NCBI GenBank assembly: GCA_902797455.1
Contig: CADBTE010000018.1
Span: forward strand, 1 to 10,561
Reading direction: 5' to 3'
Source: an uncultured Planctomycetota bacterium
GTDB taxonomy: Bacteria; Planctomycetota; Planctomycetia; Pirellulales; Thermoguttaceae
Length of the DNA stretch: 10,561 nt
Shown: in pieces, positions 1 through 6,975 of the stretch
Numbering within the stretch: position 1 is the first letter of the stretch
Layout: the number at the start of each line of letters is the position of its first letter
Position numbers and translations under genes: made by a program
Notes under the pieces: generated by a model
Told to the model about the DNA's origin: nothing
What the model saw: the letters and a program-made list of their open reading frames with translations, nothing else
Databases searched by the model: none

Positions 1-1402
1 AGATCAGCCGGCTGACCGGCAGCGCGGCCAGTTCGGCGAGATTAAACGTTTTTTTCTCGGCGAAGCACGCGGCGTCCGAAGCTGTTTCGAGGCGGTACGA
101 CCGCGCCTGACGGTTGATGCGTCCGCCGCGGCAATCTTTGCAGAGGACACGGGACATATATTTTTCCAGCTCGGCCTGCTGGCTTTTGTCGAGATGTTCG
201 TACCTTTTGAGCAGGTGCGGAATGATCCCCGCGAAATTTTTCTCGGAGCGTCCCGCCGCCCCGGACGCCAGGGTCTTGGGGGTAACCGGCAGTTTCTCGG
301 CTCCGTACAAAAGTTCTTTCCGATACCGGGCGGGGATTGTTTTCCAGGGGGTCTCTAAAATCTCGCTGGCGTCAATCCCGTCGCGGCGAGCCAGCGCGTC
401 GGTGATCCCCCGCAGAAAAACCTGGTGAAATGGGCTCATCACCGACCAGCTGCCAAACGGGGCGAAGCATCCCTGCTGGATCGACAAGCCGGGATCGGGA
501 ATCAGGAGCGACTCGTCAAACGTGTGGATATCCCCGAGCCCGCCGCACGTGGGACACTGCCCCCGGGGGGAGTTGAACGAGAACAGCTGAGGGGTCGGCT
601 GTTCGAAACTGATACCGCAGTTCGGGCAGGCGTAGTCGGAGCTGAAGAACAGTTCCTCGGGGGTATCCTCCGAGCCGCTTGAAGCGACCTGGACGATGAC
701 ACGGTTGTTCCCCAGTTTAAGGGCCGTTTCGATCGCGGTCGCCAGCCGGGTGCGGGCATCGGGCTTTTTTTCGATCCGATCGACGACCACATCGATATCG
801 TGCCTCATCTGACGATCCAGCCGAAGATCGTCCCCAAGCCGGTTGATTGTTCCGTCGACTCGCGCGCTGAGGTACCCCTGTTTTTTCATTTGGGCGAACA
901 GGTCGCGGTGTTCTCCCTTCTGAGCGCGAATCTTGGGGGCGAGGATCGTCAGCGTCACGCCGTCGGGAAGCAGCTCGACCTGATCGAGAATTTGAGCGCG
1001 GGTCTGCGCCTCGATCGGGCGGCCGCACTCGGGGCAGTAACCGGTCGCGACGCAGGCGAACAGAACGCGAAGATAATCGTAAATTTCGGTGACGGTCCCG
1101 ACCGTCGAGCGGGGATTCTGGGTACCGGTCTTTTGCGAGATAGAGATCGACGGCGCCAGGCCGGTGATCGAATCGACCTGAGGTTTGGGGACGCGGTCTA
1201 AGAACTGGCGGGCGTAACTGGAGAGCGACTCGATGTAACAGCGTTTCCCCTCGGCGTAGAGGGTATCGAAAGCCAGTGACGATTTGCCGCTGCCCGAGAC
1301 TCCGGTGAAGCAGATCAGCCGGTTGTGCGGCAGAACGATCGAGACGTTCTCCAGATTATGCTCCCGCGCGCCGGTGATCTCGATCGACCGAGAATGACCC
1401 AC
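1..1402 (-). CDS. uvrA: UvrA, excinuclease ABC subunit A, N-terminal half (partial)
   Basis: UvrA is the DNA-damage-sensing ATPase of nucleotide excision repair; it loads UvrB onto lesions in the cytoplasm. Visible are 467 codons, about half of a usual ~950-residue UvrA; the rest lies beyond the left edge. Seen in order: ITGAREHNLENV at residues 9-20; the first Walker A, GVSGSGKSS, at 34-42 with Lys40; SLSSYARQFL at 59-68; the NPRSTVGT segment at 96-103; a CPECGRPI motif at 123-130; and the zinc-finger cysteine pairs CPNC (259-262) and CPTC (283-286) flanking QLFSFNSP. The window ends before the ABC signature of the first ATPase should appear. The start is GTG at 1402: an in-frame TGA lies directly upstream at 1405-1403, and a perfect AGGAGG sits 6 bases before the GTG. 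It follows dapL on the same strand after 93 bases. Identity is certain at family level. Confidence 0.96.
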   Translation of the reverse strand, partial: MGHSRSIEITGAREHNLENVSIVLPHNRLICFTGVSGSGKSSLAFDTLYAEGKRCYIESLSSYARQFLDRVPKPQVDSITGLAPSISISQKTGTQNPRSTVGTVTEIYDYLRVLFACVATGYCPECGRPIEAQTRAQILDQVELLPDGVTLTILAPKIRAQKGEHRDLFAQMKKQGYLSARVDGTINRLGDDLRLDRQMRHDIDVVVDRIEKKPDARTRLATAIETALKLGNNRVIVQVASSGSEDTPEELFFSSDYACPNCGISFEQPTPQLFSFNSPRGQCPTCGGLGDIHTFDESLLIPDPGLSIQQGCFAPFGSWSVMSPFHQVFLRGITDALARRDGIDASEILETPWKTIPARYRKELLYGAEKLPVTPKTLASGAAGRSEKNFAGIIPHLLKRYEHLDKSQQAELEKYMSRVLCKDCRGGRINRQARSYRLETASDAACFAEKKTFNLAELAALPVSRLI

Positions 1403-1408
1403 TCACTT

Positions 1409-1414
1409 CCTCCT
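1409..1414 (-). promoter_or_regulatory. Shine-Dalgarno of uvrA (decides the GTG start)
   Basis: The minus strand reads AGGAGG here, 6 bases before the GTG at 1402. This is a full match to the consensus, and together with the in-frame stop just upstream it fixes a GTG start for uvrA. No ATG exists in frame between that stop and the conserved ITGAREHN segment. Confidence 0.85.
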
Positions 1415-1447
1415 TAAAACAGATTTCTCCCTGAATACCGGTCGTTT

Positions 1448-1470
1448 CCCCCCCGGATATCATAGGGGGG
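1448..1470. other. GC hairpin between dapL and uvrA
   Basis: Seven C (1448-1454) and six G (1465-1470) flank a 10-base loop, giving a very stable 6-pair G:C stem in the 93-base gap. On the minus strand the hairpin is followed by AAACG, not a T run, so it is not a textbook terminator for dapL. The loop includes TATGAT on the minus strand (1464-1459), a 5/6 match to a -10 box, which could instead belong to a uvrA promoter; no convincing -35 is seen. The structure is visible; its function is a guess. Confidence 0.3.
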
Positions 1471-1495
1471 AGGGGCATTTTAAAGCGCCGAAAAC

Positions 1496-2728
1496 TCAGA
1501 AAACGAAGCCGATATTCTCCAAGCGTTTCTCCAGCTCGGCCATGAGGGCGTCCTCGCCCGCTTCACCGTCGGCCAAGTAGGTGACGGAGAAACGCAGAAA
1601 CGGCCCGGCGTCGTCCCAGGGGACGGTGCAGACCGACTGCTCGGTGATGAGGAACTGGCTGACCTCCTCGGCATTGGCGAAAACCCGCCCGCTTTTCAGC
1701 CCCTTGGGGGCCTTCGTGTAGAGGAAGTAAGTTCCCCCGGGGCACTGGCAGTCGAATCCGAACTTATTCAGCGAGGCGACCAGCTTATTGAGCCGGCGAT
1801 GATATTTCTCGCGGGCCTGATCGGGGATCGTGTCGTCGTCCAGCGCCGCGGCGGCGGCCTTTTGAATGGCGAGATTCTGCCCGCTGTCGCTGTTGTCTTT
1901 GATGTCGGCCACGGCGCGGACAATGGTGGCGTTGCCGCAGAACCACCCCAGACGCCAGCCGATCATATTCCAACCCTTCGACATCGAGTGGATCTCGATT
2001 CCGACATCCTTGGCGCCGTCGACCTCCAGAAAACTCATCGGGCGGGCACGGAAGCTGAACATCCCGTGCGCGGCGTCTTGGACGATGACGATGTCGTTCT
2101 TGTGGGCGAATTCCACTAAGCTGTCGAAGAACGCGGCGGTTCCGAGCTGACCGGTCGGGCTGTTCGGGTAATTGACGACCAGAAGTTTCGCTTTGGCCAG
2201 GATATCGTCGGGGATCGACTTAAGATCGGGGTAGAAGTCGTTCTCGGCCAGAAGGGGGAGCTTGTAGACGCTTCCGCCGCTATAGAGGGTGTGTGTTCCG
2301 GCCACCGGGTACCCCGGGACGGTCATCAAGGTGACATCTCCCGGATTGATAAAGGCCTCGGGGATCATCGCCAGGGCGGTCTTGGAACCGATGCAGTGGT
2401 TGATCTCGGTCACCGGGTCGAGCGTCACGCCGAAACGGCGCTTCATAAAGCGGGCGGCGGCCTCTTTGAACTCCAGACATCCGTTGTCGGCGTAGCCGCG
2501 GTTCTCGAGCTTATTGATCTCTTCCGCCAGACGGGCGCGGATTGCCGGGGCGGCCATCTCGTCGTTTTCCCCGATCCCGAAGTCCAGCAGCTTCCGATCG
2601 GGGAAATCGGCCAGCGCCTTGCGCTTGGCGCGCTTGATCTTCTCGAACTTATAGATTTCGGTGCTCTTCCCGTAGTTGCGACCGCCGATACGATCGGCAA
2701 ACAGCTTCTGAAAATACGGTTCGCTCAT
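1496..2728 (-). CDS. dapL: LL-diaminopimelate aminotransferase (DapL)
   Basis: A 410-residue fold-type I PLP aminotransferase. DapL converts L-tetrahydrodipicolinate plus glutamate to LL-diaminopimelate in one step, bypassing the succinyl or acetyl route to lysine and peptidoglycan. Visible: an N-terminal segment typical of DapL (IGGRNYG at 14-20, TEIYKFEKIKRAKR at 23-36, DFGIGENDE at 49-57); GSKTA at 114-118, in the cofactor phosphate-binding region; NYPNSPTG at 186-193; DAAH at 218-221, with the Asp that pairs with the PLP pyridine nitrogen; SMSKGWNMIGWRLG at 248-261, where Lys251 should carry PLP; and FLRFSVTY at 377-384, with Arg379 as the likely substrate-carboxylate binder. Full length for the family. 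The ATG start keeps the conserved MSEPYFQKLFADR opening, although no strong Shine-Dalgarno precedes it. It lies downstream of a terminator, so it probably has its own promoter, which I could not pick out. A related aminotransferase specificity cannot be excluded by eye. Confidence 0.9.
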   Translation of the reverse strand: MSEPYFQKLFADRIGGRNYGKSTEIYKFEKIKRAKRKALADFPDRKLLDFGIGENDEMAAPAIRARLAEEINKLENRGYADNGCLEFKEAAARFMKRRFGVTLDPVTEINHCIGSKTALAMIPEAFINPGDVTLMTVPGYPVAGTHTLYSGGSVYKLPLLAENDFYPDLKSIPDDILAKAKLLVVNYPNSPTGQLGTAAFFDSLVEFAHKNDIVIVQDAAHGMFSFRARPMSFLEVDGAKDVGIEIHSMSKGWNMIGWRLGWFCGNATIVRAVADIKDNSDSGQNLAIQKAAAAALDDDTIPDQAREKYHRRLNKLVASLNKFGFDCQCPGGTYFLYTKAPKGLKSGRVFANAEEVSQFLITEQSVCTVPWDDAGPFLRFSVTYLADGEAGEDALMAELEKRLENIGFVF

Positions 2729-2804
2729 AGATCTTTTTTCTGGTTATGATTCTTCCTGGCGGCGCTTTTTGACGGATGATTCGCGCACCTCCGGCGCGCC
2801 GGCT

Positions 2805-2841
2805 AAAAGGGAAGGGGCGCTCAAAGAAGAACGCCCTTCCC
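2805..2841 (-). terminator. Intrinsic terminator after the hydrolase pair
   Basis: Read on the minus strand, GGGAAGGGCG and CGCCCCTTCCC form a 10-pair stem with one bulged base and a 12-base loop, followed at once by TTTT (2808-2805). It lies just past the stop at 2856 of the hydrolase paralogue and before dapL, where a terminator for the two-gene unit is expected. The T run is short. Confidence 0.65.
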
Positions 2842-2855
2842 GAAAAGCGACTATT

Positions 2856-4802
2856 TTAACCGAATAACCCGTTGTTGTGAATTCTGTCTTCCCCCAAATT
2901 CCCTTTAAGGGAGAGACTTTTCACTGGCCGGCCTCCTCGATGACGACGATCTCGTAGATCGGAACCGACGCGACTGTGACGGTGAGTATGCCGTCCGATA
3001 TAACTTGTCGCCGGCGTTGTCCCCTCCGGCTGCACGGTGACCGCCTTGGGAGCGCTGGCCAGCCGGACGCGCAGCTCGACCGGCCCGACCGGCTCGATCG
3101 AGTCGTAGAACTTGGCGTTGTCCTCCGGCGGGGTGATATTGATCAGATGAACCGCCAGGAGGCCGTCGGCGGTGCGCGTCAATGTCAGGTCGACGTATGG
3201 ATTCCCCTCGACGGTTGCCAGGCGATCGGTAAAGAGAGCGTCCACCGCCGAGAGGATCACCTCATCCGGGGCGTGATCGATGTCGATCACCGCGAAACGG
3301 CCGTTCCCCAGGTTAAAGAGTGTCGCCTCGCCGCCAATCTCTTGACCCTCGCCGGCGGCGGCGATCAAATCACCGAACAGCGGTCTCATCAAAGAACCGG
3401 CCAGAAGCAGGTTTCCTCCGCCGCGAACGTACTGCGTCATTTTGCTGACCAGTTCCGGCTCAAGTTCCCCCCACTGATAGACCACGACCAGCGGAAAACT
3501 CTCTATTTGGTCCATCAGTTTTTGCGTCGTCAGGATCGACGTCGGGATCTGGTGGTCCAGAAGAGTGCGGCAGATCGACGTGCCGAGCGAGGCGTCTCCA
3601 GCGAACGGACGCAGATTGTCCCGATCCCAACGGATATAGCTCATTTCGGTGGAAAGCAGCACCGCCGCTTGGGGAACCACCTCCCCGCGGAAGGCGAACT
3701 TTTGGCGCTGGCGGCAAAAGTCCGCCGCCTCGGCGTAGGGACGCAGCAGATCAGTATCGACGCTCCCATCCTTTTTTTGCGGGTAATAGGCCTGGAACCC
3801 CCCTCCCTGGGAGATGACGCAGGCCGCCTCCCTCTGCAGCTGAACGGCCCCTTTATACTGAAGGGACGGATTCCCCGGAAGGAATCCCCACCCCATAAGG
3901 TCCCAAGGACGTCCCTGGCCGGCGAAAAAGCGGGAGAGAAAACGGACCACATCGACCGGCCCGGTCCCCGCGGCGTCGGAGTAGTCCCCCGAGAGGAAAT
4001 CGACCTCGTCACACGGCGGCTCGGGCATCATATACGAGTAGGCCCAGTTGCCGCAGTAGGCGAAACCGGGAACCGCCTCCTTGACACTCGCGGCGCAGTG
4101 GCGCAGATACCGGCGGTACAGCTCGCGGTGGAACTGCGACCACTCGTGCCAGTTGGGGTCGGACGGCTCGGTCGGGACAGTCTCGATACCCGTGGCGCGG
4201 GTAAACTCCTCTTGAAGCGAAGCCGTCCAGTCCCGCGTCAGTCCCCAGCAGTCGCCGTCGACCCAAATCCCGTCCAGGCCGTATTCTTTCCCCAGCTCGA
4301 TCACCTGGGGGATCAGCAGCTCATCGGCATAGGGGCCGGCTGCCGACATCGTCCCGGCGGCATACCCTCCATCGCTGCCGATCGCCTGCCACTGGGGGTG
4401 CTGGATTCCCGCCTCTCGATCGATCAGGCCGGAGTAGTGCCCATAGAGGGCCACGCCGCGGCGCTTCGTCACCTTTCGCCAGACGCGCAGCTGATCGGCG
4501 GCGATATGCTCGGATCGGTTGCTGAAGCGGGTCCGAAAACTGGCGACCCCGGGATGCCCCTTGGTATCGACCTGGATGAAATCGGGGCCAACCATATCGA
4601 TGATGGTATCGACCATCTCCTCGGTGACGGTCTGGCCGATGTTTTTGCAGTCGTGGGTGGCGTGGAAGTCGAAGTGAATCCCGAGGAAACTGTCTTCGCG
4701 CTTCAGGCGGCTCGGCTCTTCTTCGCCGGTTTCCTGGGCAAAGAGAAAACCGGCGGCCAGAAGAAAGACCGGGAGCAGATACAGGGTATGTTTGATTTTC
4801 AT
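2856..4802 (-). CDS. Secreted glycoside-hydrolase-like protein, copy 1, with C-terminal frameshift
   Basis: A 648-codon frame that by homology belongs to secreted TIM-barrel glycosidase-like proteins, often labelled alpha-L-fucosidase or alpha-amylase family; the substrate is unknown. Seen: a signal peptide at 1-22 (basic start, hydrophobic 8-21, likely cleavage after FLFA); GIHFDFHAT at 41-49; QVDTKGHPG at 77-85; GLDGIWVDGDCWG at 175-187, whose Asp182 resembles a GH29 nucleophile motif; an EPPCDEVDFLSGD segment at 261-273; an alpha/beta domain like the GH42 trimerisation (amidotransferase-like) domain at about 375-530, with GGGNLLLAGS at 461-470; and a beta-rich C-terminal domain from about 535. 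The frame departs from its neighbour after codon 601: a one-base gain near 2999 replaces the conserved last 25 residues with a 47-residue arginine-rich tail. The ancestral stop would be 2923-2921. The upstream paralogue ends 32 bases before this start, so the two are probably co-transcribed. Family level is fairly sure, enzyme activity is not. Confidence 0.8.
   Translation of the reverse strand: MKIKHTLYLLPVFLLAAGFLFAQETGEEEPSRLKREDSFLGIHFDFHATHDCKNIGQTVTEEMVDTIIDMVGPDFIQVDTKGHPGVASFRTRFSNRSEHIAADQLRVWRKVTKRRGVALYGHYSGLIDREAGIQHPQWQAIGSDGGYAAGTMSAAGPYADELLIPQVIELGKEYGLDGIWVDGDCWGLTRDWTASLQEEFTRATGIETVPTEPSDPNWHEWSQFHRELYRRYLRHCAASVKEAVPGFAYCGNWAYSYMMPEPPCDEVDFLSGDYSDAAGTGPVDVVRFLSRFFAGQGRPWDLMGWGFLPGNPSLQYKGAVQLQREAACVISQGGGFQAYYPQKKDGSVDTDLLRPYAEAADFCRQRQKFAFRGEVVPQAAVLLSTEMSYIRWDRDNLRPFAGDASLGTSICRTLLDHQIPTSILTTQKLMDQIESFPLVVVYQWGELEPELVSKMTQYVRGGGNLLLAGSLMRPLFGDLIAAAGEGQEIGGEATLFNLGNGRFAVIDIDHAPDEVILSAVDALFTDRLATVEGNPYVDLTLTRTADGLLAVHLINITPPEDNAKFYDSIEPVGPVELRVRLASAPKAVTVQPEGTTPATSYIGRHTHRHSRVGSDLRDRRHRGGRPVKSLSLKGNLGEDRIHNNGLFG
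2921..2998 (-). other. Out-of-frame remnant of the C-terminus of copy 1
   Basis: Translated in the frame one base away from the main gene, this stretch reads SDGILTVTVASVPIYEIV followed by VIEEAGQ and a TGA stop (2923-2921). It aligns without gaps to the end of the neighbouring paralogue (SNGIAAVTVPSVPIYQIV, then VIEEAKRE). The break lies at the TAT-A-TCG junction (3002-2996), where dropping a single base at about 2999 restores a 626-residue protein against 624 in the paralogue. Confidence 0.85.
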
Positions 4803-4834
4803 CGCGTGTGACTCTTTCTCTTGCAGGACGTTAA

Positions 4835-6709
4835 TTATTCTCGTTTGGCTTCCTCAATGACGACGATCTGGTAGATCGGAACCGACGGCACCGTGACCGC
4901 GGCGATGCCGTTGGAAAAATGCCACTGAAGAGGTGTCCCTTCCGGCTGCAGGGTGACCGCCTTGGGGGCTTCCTCCAAACGGACAAAGATCTTGACCGGC
5001 CCGACCGGGTCGATCTTGTCGTACAGCTCGGCGCCGCCTTCCGGCGGGGTGGTGTTAATCAGGTGAACGGCCGTTTCACCGCCGGCGGTGTGTGTCAGCG
5101 TCAGGTCGACGGGCGGATTCCCCTCCACGGCGATCCTCCGATTGGTGAAGAGAATGTCCACGGCGGTGAGGATCGCCTCCTCCGGGGCGCCGTCTTGGTC
5201 GATTAAGGCGAAATTGCCGCTTTTTAGATCAAACACACTCACCCCGTGACCGGCCGGCCGTCCCCATCCGGCCGCGCCGATCATCTCGCCGAACAGTTCC
5301 CTCATATGGGAACCGGCCAAAAGGAGCCGCCCGCCGCCGCTGACATATTCCCGCAGCTTGCCGATCAGCTCCGGCTCGAGCGTCTCCCACTGATAGACGA
5401 CAATCAGCGGGAAACGCTCCATCTGGTCCATAAGGTTTTTTGTCGTCAGAACCGAGATCGGGAGCTGGTGGTTCAGGAGCGTTGCGCAGATACTGTCCCC
5501 CAGGTGAAAATCCCCGTCAAACAGGGGTCTGCCCTCCCGATCCCACCGGCTGTAGCTCCCCTCGGTGGAGAGGAGCACCGCCGTCTGCGGGATCACCTCT
5601 CCCTTAAAGGCGTACTTTTGGCGCTGACGGCAAAAGCCGGCCGCCTCGGCGTAGGCGCGCAGATTGTCGATTTGAACGCTTCCGTCCCGGTTTTGCAGGA
5701 AGCAGACCTCGAAACCGCCCCCCTGGGAGAGGACACAGGCCGCTTCCCGCTCAAGCTGTACCGCGCTTTTAAGGGCGTCGGGGCGCAGTCCCGACCAGGC
5801 CATCAGATCCCACGGTTTTCCCTGCCCGGCGAAAAAGCGGGCGAGGAACCGCGCGTGATCAATCGGTCCGGGCCCCGCGGCGGTGGAGAAATCCCCCGAG
5901 AGGAAATCGACCTCATCCCCGGGCGGCTCGGGCATCATGTGCGAGTAGGCCCAATTGGAACAATAGACAAAACCGGGCACCTCCTTTTTGACCGCCGAGC
6001 CGCAGTGACGAAGGTATTCGTGATAGAGCCGCCGCTGGAACTGTGACCACTCGTGCCAGTCGGGGTCGGACGGATCGGTCGGGACGCTTTCGATCCCAGT
6101 GGCGCGGGTAAACTCTTCTTGAATCGACGGCGTCCAGTCCCGCCTGGCCGCCCAGCAGTCGCCGTCGACCCAAACGCCGTCCAGGCCATACTCTTTCCCT
6201 AGCTCGATCAATTGGGGAATCATCAGTTCATCGGCATAAGGGCCGGCGGCCGACATGACGGCGGGACAGTACCCGCCGTCGCTGTTGACCGCCTGCCACT
6301 GGGGATGTTTCTTCCCCGCCTCGGTGTCCAGGATTCCCGAGTAGTGTGCCAGCAGCGGCACGCCGCGGCGCTTCGTCACCTTTCGCCAAACGCGCAGCTG
6401 ATCGGCGGCGATATGTTCGCAGCGATTGGCGTATCGGGTCGGAAAGCTGGCGATCCCGGGATGTCCTTTGGTATCGACCTGAATATAATCCGGCCCGATC
6501 ATATCAATGATTTCCTCGACCATCTCCTCGGTGACGGTCAGGCCGATGTTCCGGTCGTCGGCGGTGGCGTGGAAGTCGAAGTGGATCCCGAGGAAACAGT
6601 CTTCGCGCTTTAGGCGGCTCGGCTCTTGAGCGCCGGGCTCTTGACAGCGAAGAAAACCGCCGCCCAGAAGAAAGACGGGGATCAAAAACAGGGGGAACAA
6701 TCTCTTCAT
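4835..6709 (-). CDS. Secreted glycoside-hydrolase-like protein, copy 2 (intact)
   Basis: 624 residues, intact and collinear with the downstream copy; residues 31-110 match it at 66 of 80 positions, and the only length change seen is a three-residue gap near 307. Order of parts: signal peptide at about 1-23 (hydrophobic 5-20; an FLRC at 19-22 resembles a lipobox but lacks the small residue at -1, so lipoprotein status is doubtful); TIM-barrel-like catalytic region at about 40-365, with GIHFDFHAT (41-49), QVDTKGHPG (77-85) and GLDGVWVDGDCW (175-186, candidate nucleophile Asp182); an amidotransferase-like domain at about 372-530, with GGGRLLLAGS at 458-467; and a C-terminal beta domain ending in SVPIYQIVVIEE. 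The protein should act outside the cytoplasm on a carbohydrate. Upstream, GAGG lies 10 bases before the ATG. It is first in its unit and diverges from the Gfo/Idh/MocA gene. The exact GH family and substrate cannot be read from sequence alone. Confidence 0.83.
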   Translation of the reverse strand: MKRLFPLFLIPVFLLGGGFLRCQEPGAQEPSRLKREDCFLGIHFDFHATADDRNIGLTVTEEMVEEIIDMIGPDYIQVDTKGHPGIASFPTRYANRCEHIAADQLRVWRKVTKRRGVPLLAHYSGILDTEAGKKHPQWQAVNSDGGYCPAVMSAAGPYADELMIPQLIELGKEYGLDGVWVDGDCWAARRDWTPSIQEEFTRATGIESVPTDPSDPDWHEWSQFQRRLYHEYLRHCGSAVKKEVPGFVYCSNWAYSHMMPEPPGDEVDFLSGDFSTAAGPGPIDHARFLARFFAGQGKPWDLMAWSGLRPDALKSAVQLEREAACVLSQGGGFEVCFLQNRDGSVQIDNLRAYAEAAGFCRQRQKYAFKGEVIPQTAVLLSTEGSYSRWDREGRPLFDGDFHLGDSICATLLNHQLPISVLTTKNLMDQMERFPLIVVYQWETLEPELIGKLREYVSGGGRLLLAGSHMRELFGEMIGAAGWGRPAGHGVSVFDLKSGNFALIDQDGAPEEAILTAVDILFTNRRIAVEGNPPVDLTLTHTAGGETAVHLINTTPPEGGAELYDKIDPVGPVKIFVRLEEAPKAVTLQPEGTPLQWHFSNGIAAVTVPSVPIYQIVVIEEAKRE

Positions 6710-6867
6710 CAGTGGTGATCCTCAAGTCACTGTCAAACCAAACGATACGCCGTGGCGCTGTTCTCAAGGGCCGCATCTTCCAAGCATACCGCGGCGGCGG
6801 GACAAAAACAAGCGTTTTCCTCCGCGCGCGGCCGTCGGACAGACTGAAATAACCAAGAAAAGGGGGC

Positions 6868-6896
6868 TTGATTTTCGCTCCCCGGTTCGTTAATCT
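6868..6896 (+). promoter_or_regulatory. Possible sigma-70-type promoter for the oxidoreductase
   Basis: TTGATT (6868-6873) and TAATCT (6891-6896) are separated by exactly 17 bases, about 80 bases upstream of the ATG at 6976. The -35 keeps TTGA; the -10 match is only 3 of 6. Spacing and position are right, sequence match is moderate, and chance cannot be excluded. Confidence 0.3.
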
Positions 6897-6911
6897 TTCC
6901 CTTATCGACGG

Positions 6912-6940
6912 CTAGCGAGCGATCAAGATATCTCTAGCGA
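6912..6940 (+). promoter_or_regulatory. Direct repeats CTAGCGA flanking a palindrome, possible operator
   Basis: CTAGCGA occurs at 6912-6918 and 6934-6940, 22 bases apart (about two helical turns). The 8-base palindrome AGATATCT (6926-6933) lies directly between them. The cluster falls 36-64 bases before the oxidoreductase start and just after the proposed -10 box, where a repressor could bind. This is a pattern only; no regulator gene is in the window. Confidence 0.25.
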
Positions 6941-6975
6941 AAAACGAACAGTCACATTCACCGGAGACCAAAACG

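Larger units (their letters stand above)
2921..6709 (-). repeat. Tandem gene duplication, period about 1907 bases
   Basis: Two collinear copies of one gene lie head to tail: 4802-2921 (ancestral extent) and 6709-4835. The start codons and the internal identical blocks are offset by 1907 bases. The longest identical DNA I found is 30 bases (4452-4481 against 6359-6388), followed after one mismatch by another 26 (4483-4508). Elsewhere third positions differ often, so this is an old duplication and not an assembly repeat. Confidence 0.9.
6710..6975. other. Divergent intergenic region (266 bases)
   Basis: This region separates the minus-strand hydrolase unit from the plus-strand oxidoreductase and must hold both promoters unless transcription enters from elsewhere. 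A plausible plus-strand promoter and a pair of short direct repeats are listed separately. For the minus strand I found no convincing -35/-10 pair. No ORF, RNA gene or riboswitch fold was recognised. Confidence 0.6.

Noticed and set aside
114..1201. Several plus-strand frames of 85-133 codons across the left end.
   Set aside because: They lie wholly inside the minus-strand uvrA coding sequence, whose Walker A and zinc-finger motifs are clear.
2791..2802. Perfect 12-base palindrome CCGGCGCGCCGG between the hydrolase terminator and dapL.
   Set aside because: Short, made only of G and C in GC-rich DNA, no partner copies seen; too little to call a site.
2976..4811. A 611-codon open frame on the plus strand opposite hydrolase copy 1.
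   Set aside because: It is an antisense shadow caused by GC-rich codon bias. The minus-strand gene has a signal peptide and a collinear paralogue, whereas the matching antisense frame in the second copy is broken into several pieces.
6731..6736. TTGACA on the minus strand as the -35 of a promoter for hydrolase copy 2.
   Set aside because: A -10 box 17 bases downstream would fall on the start codon itself (about 6708-6713), leaving no room for the ribosome site; no -10 match is there.
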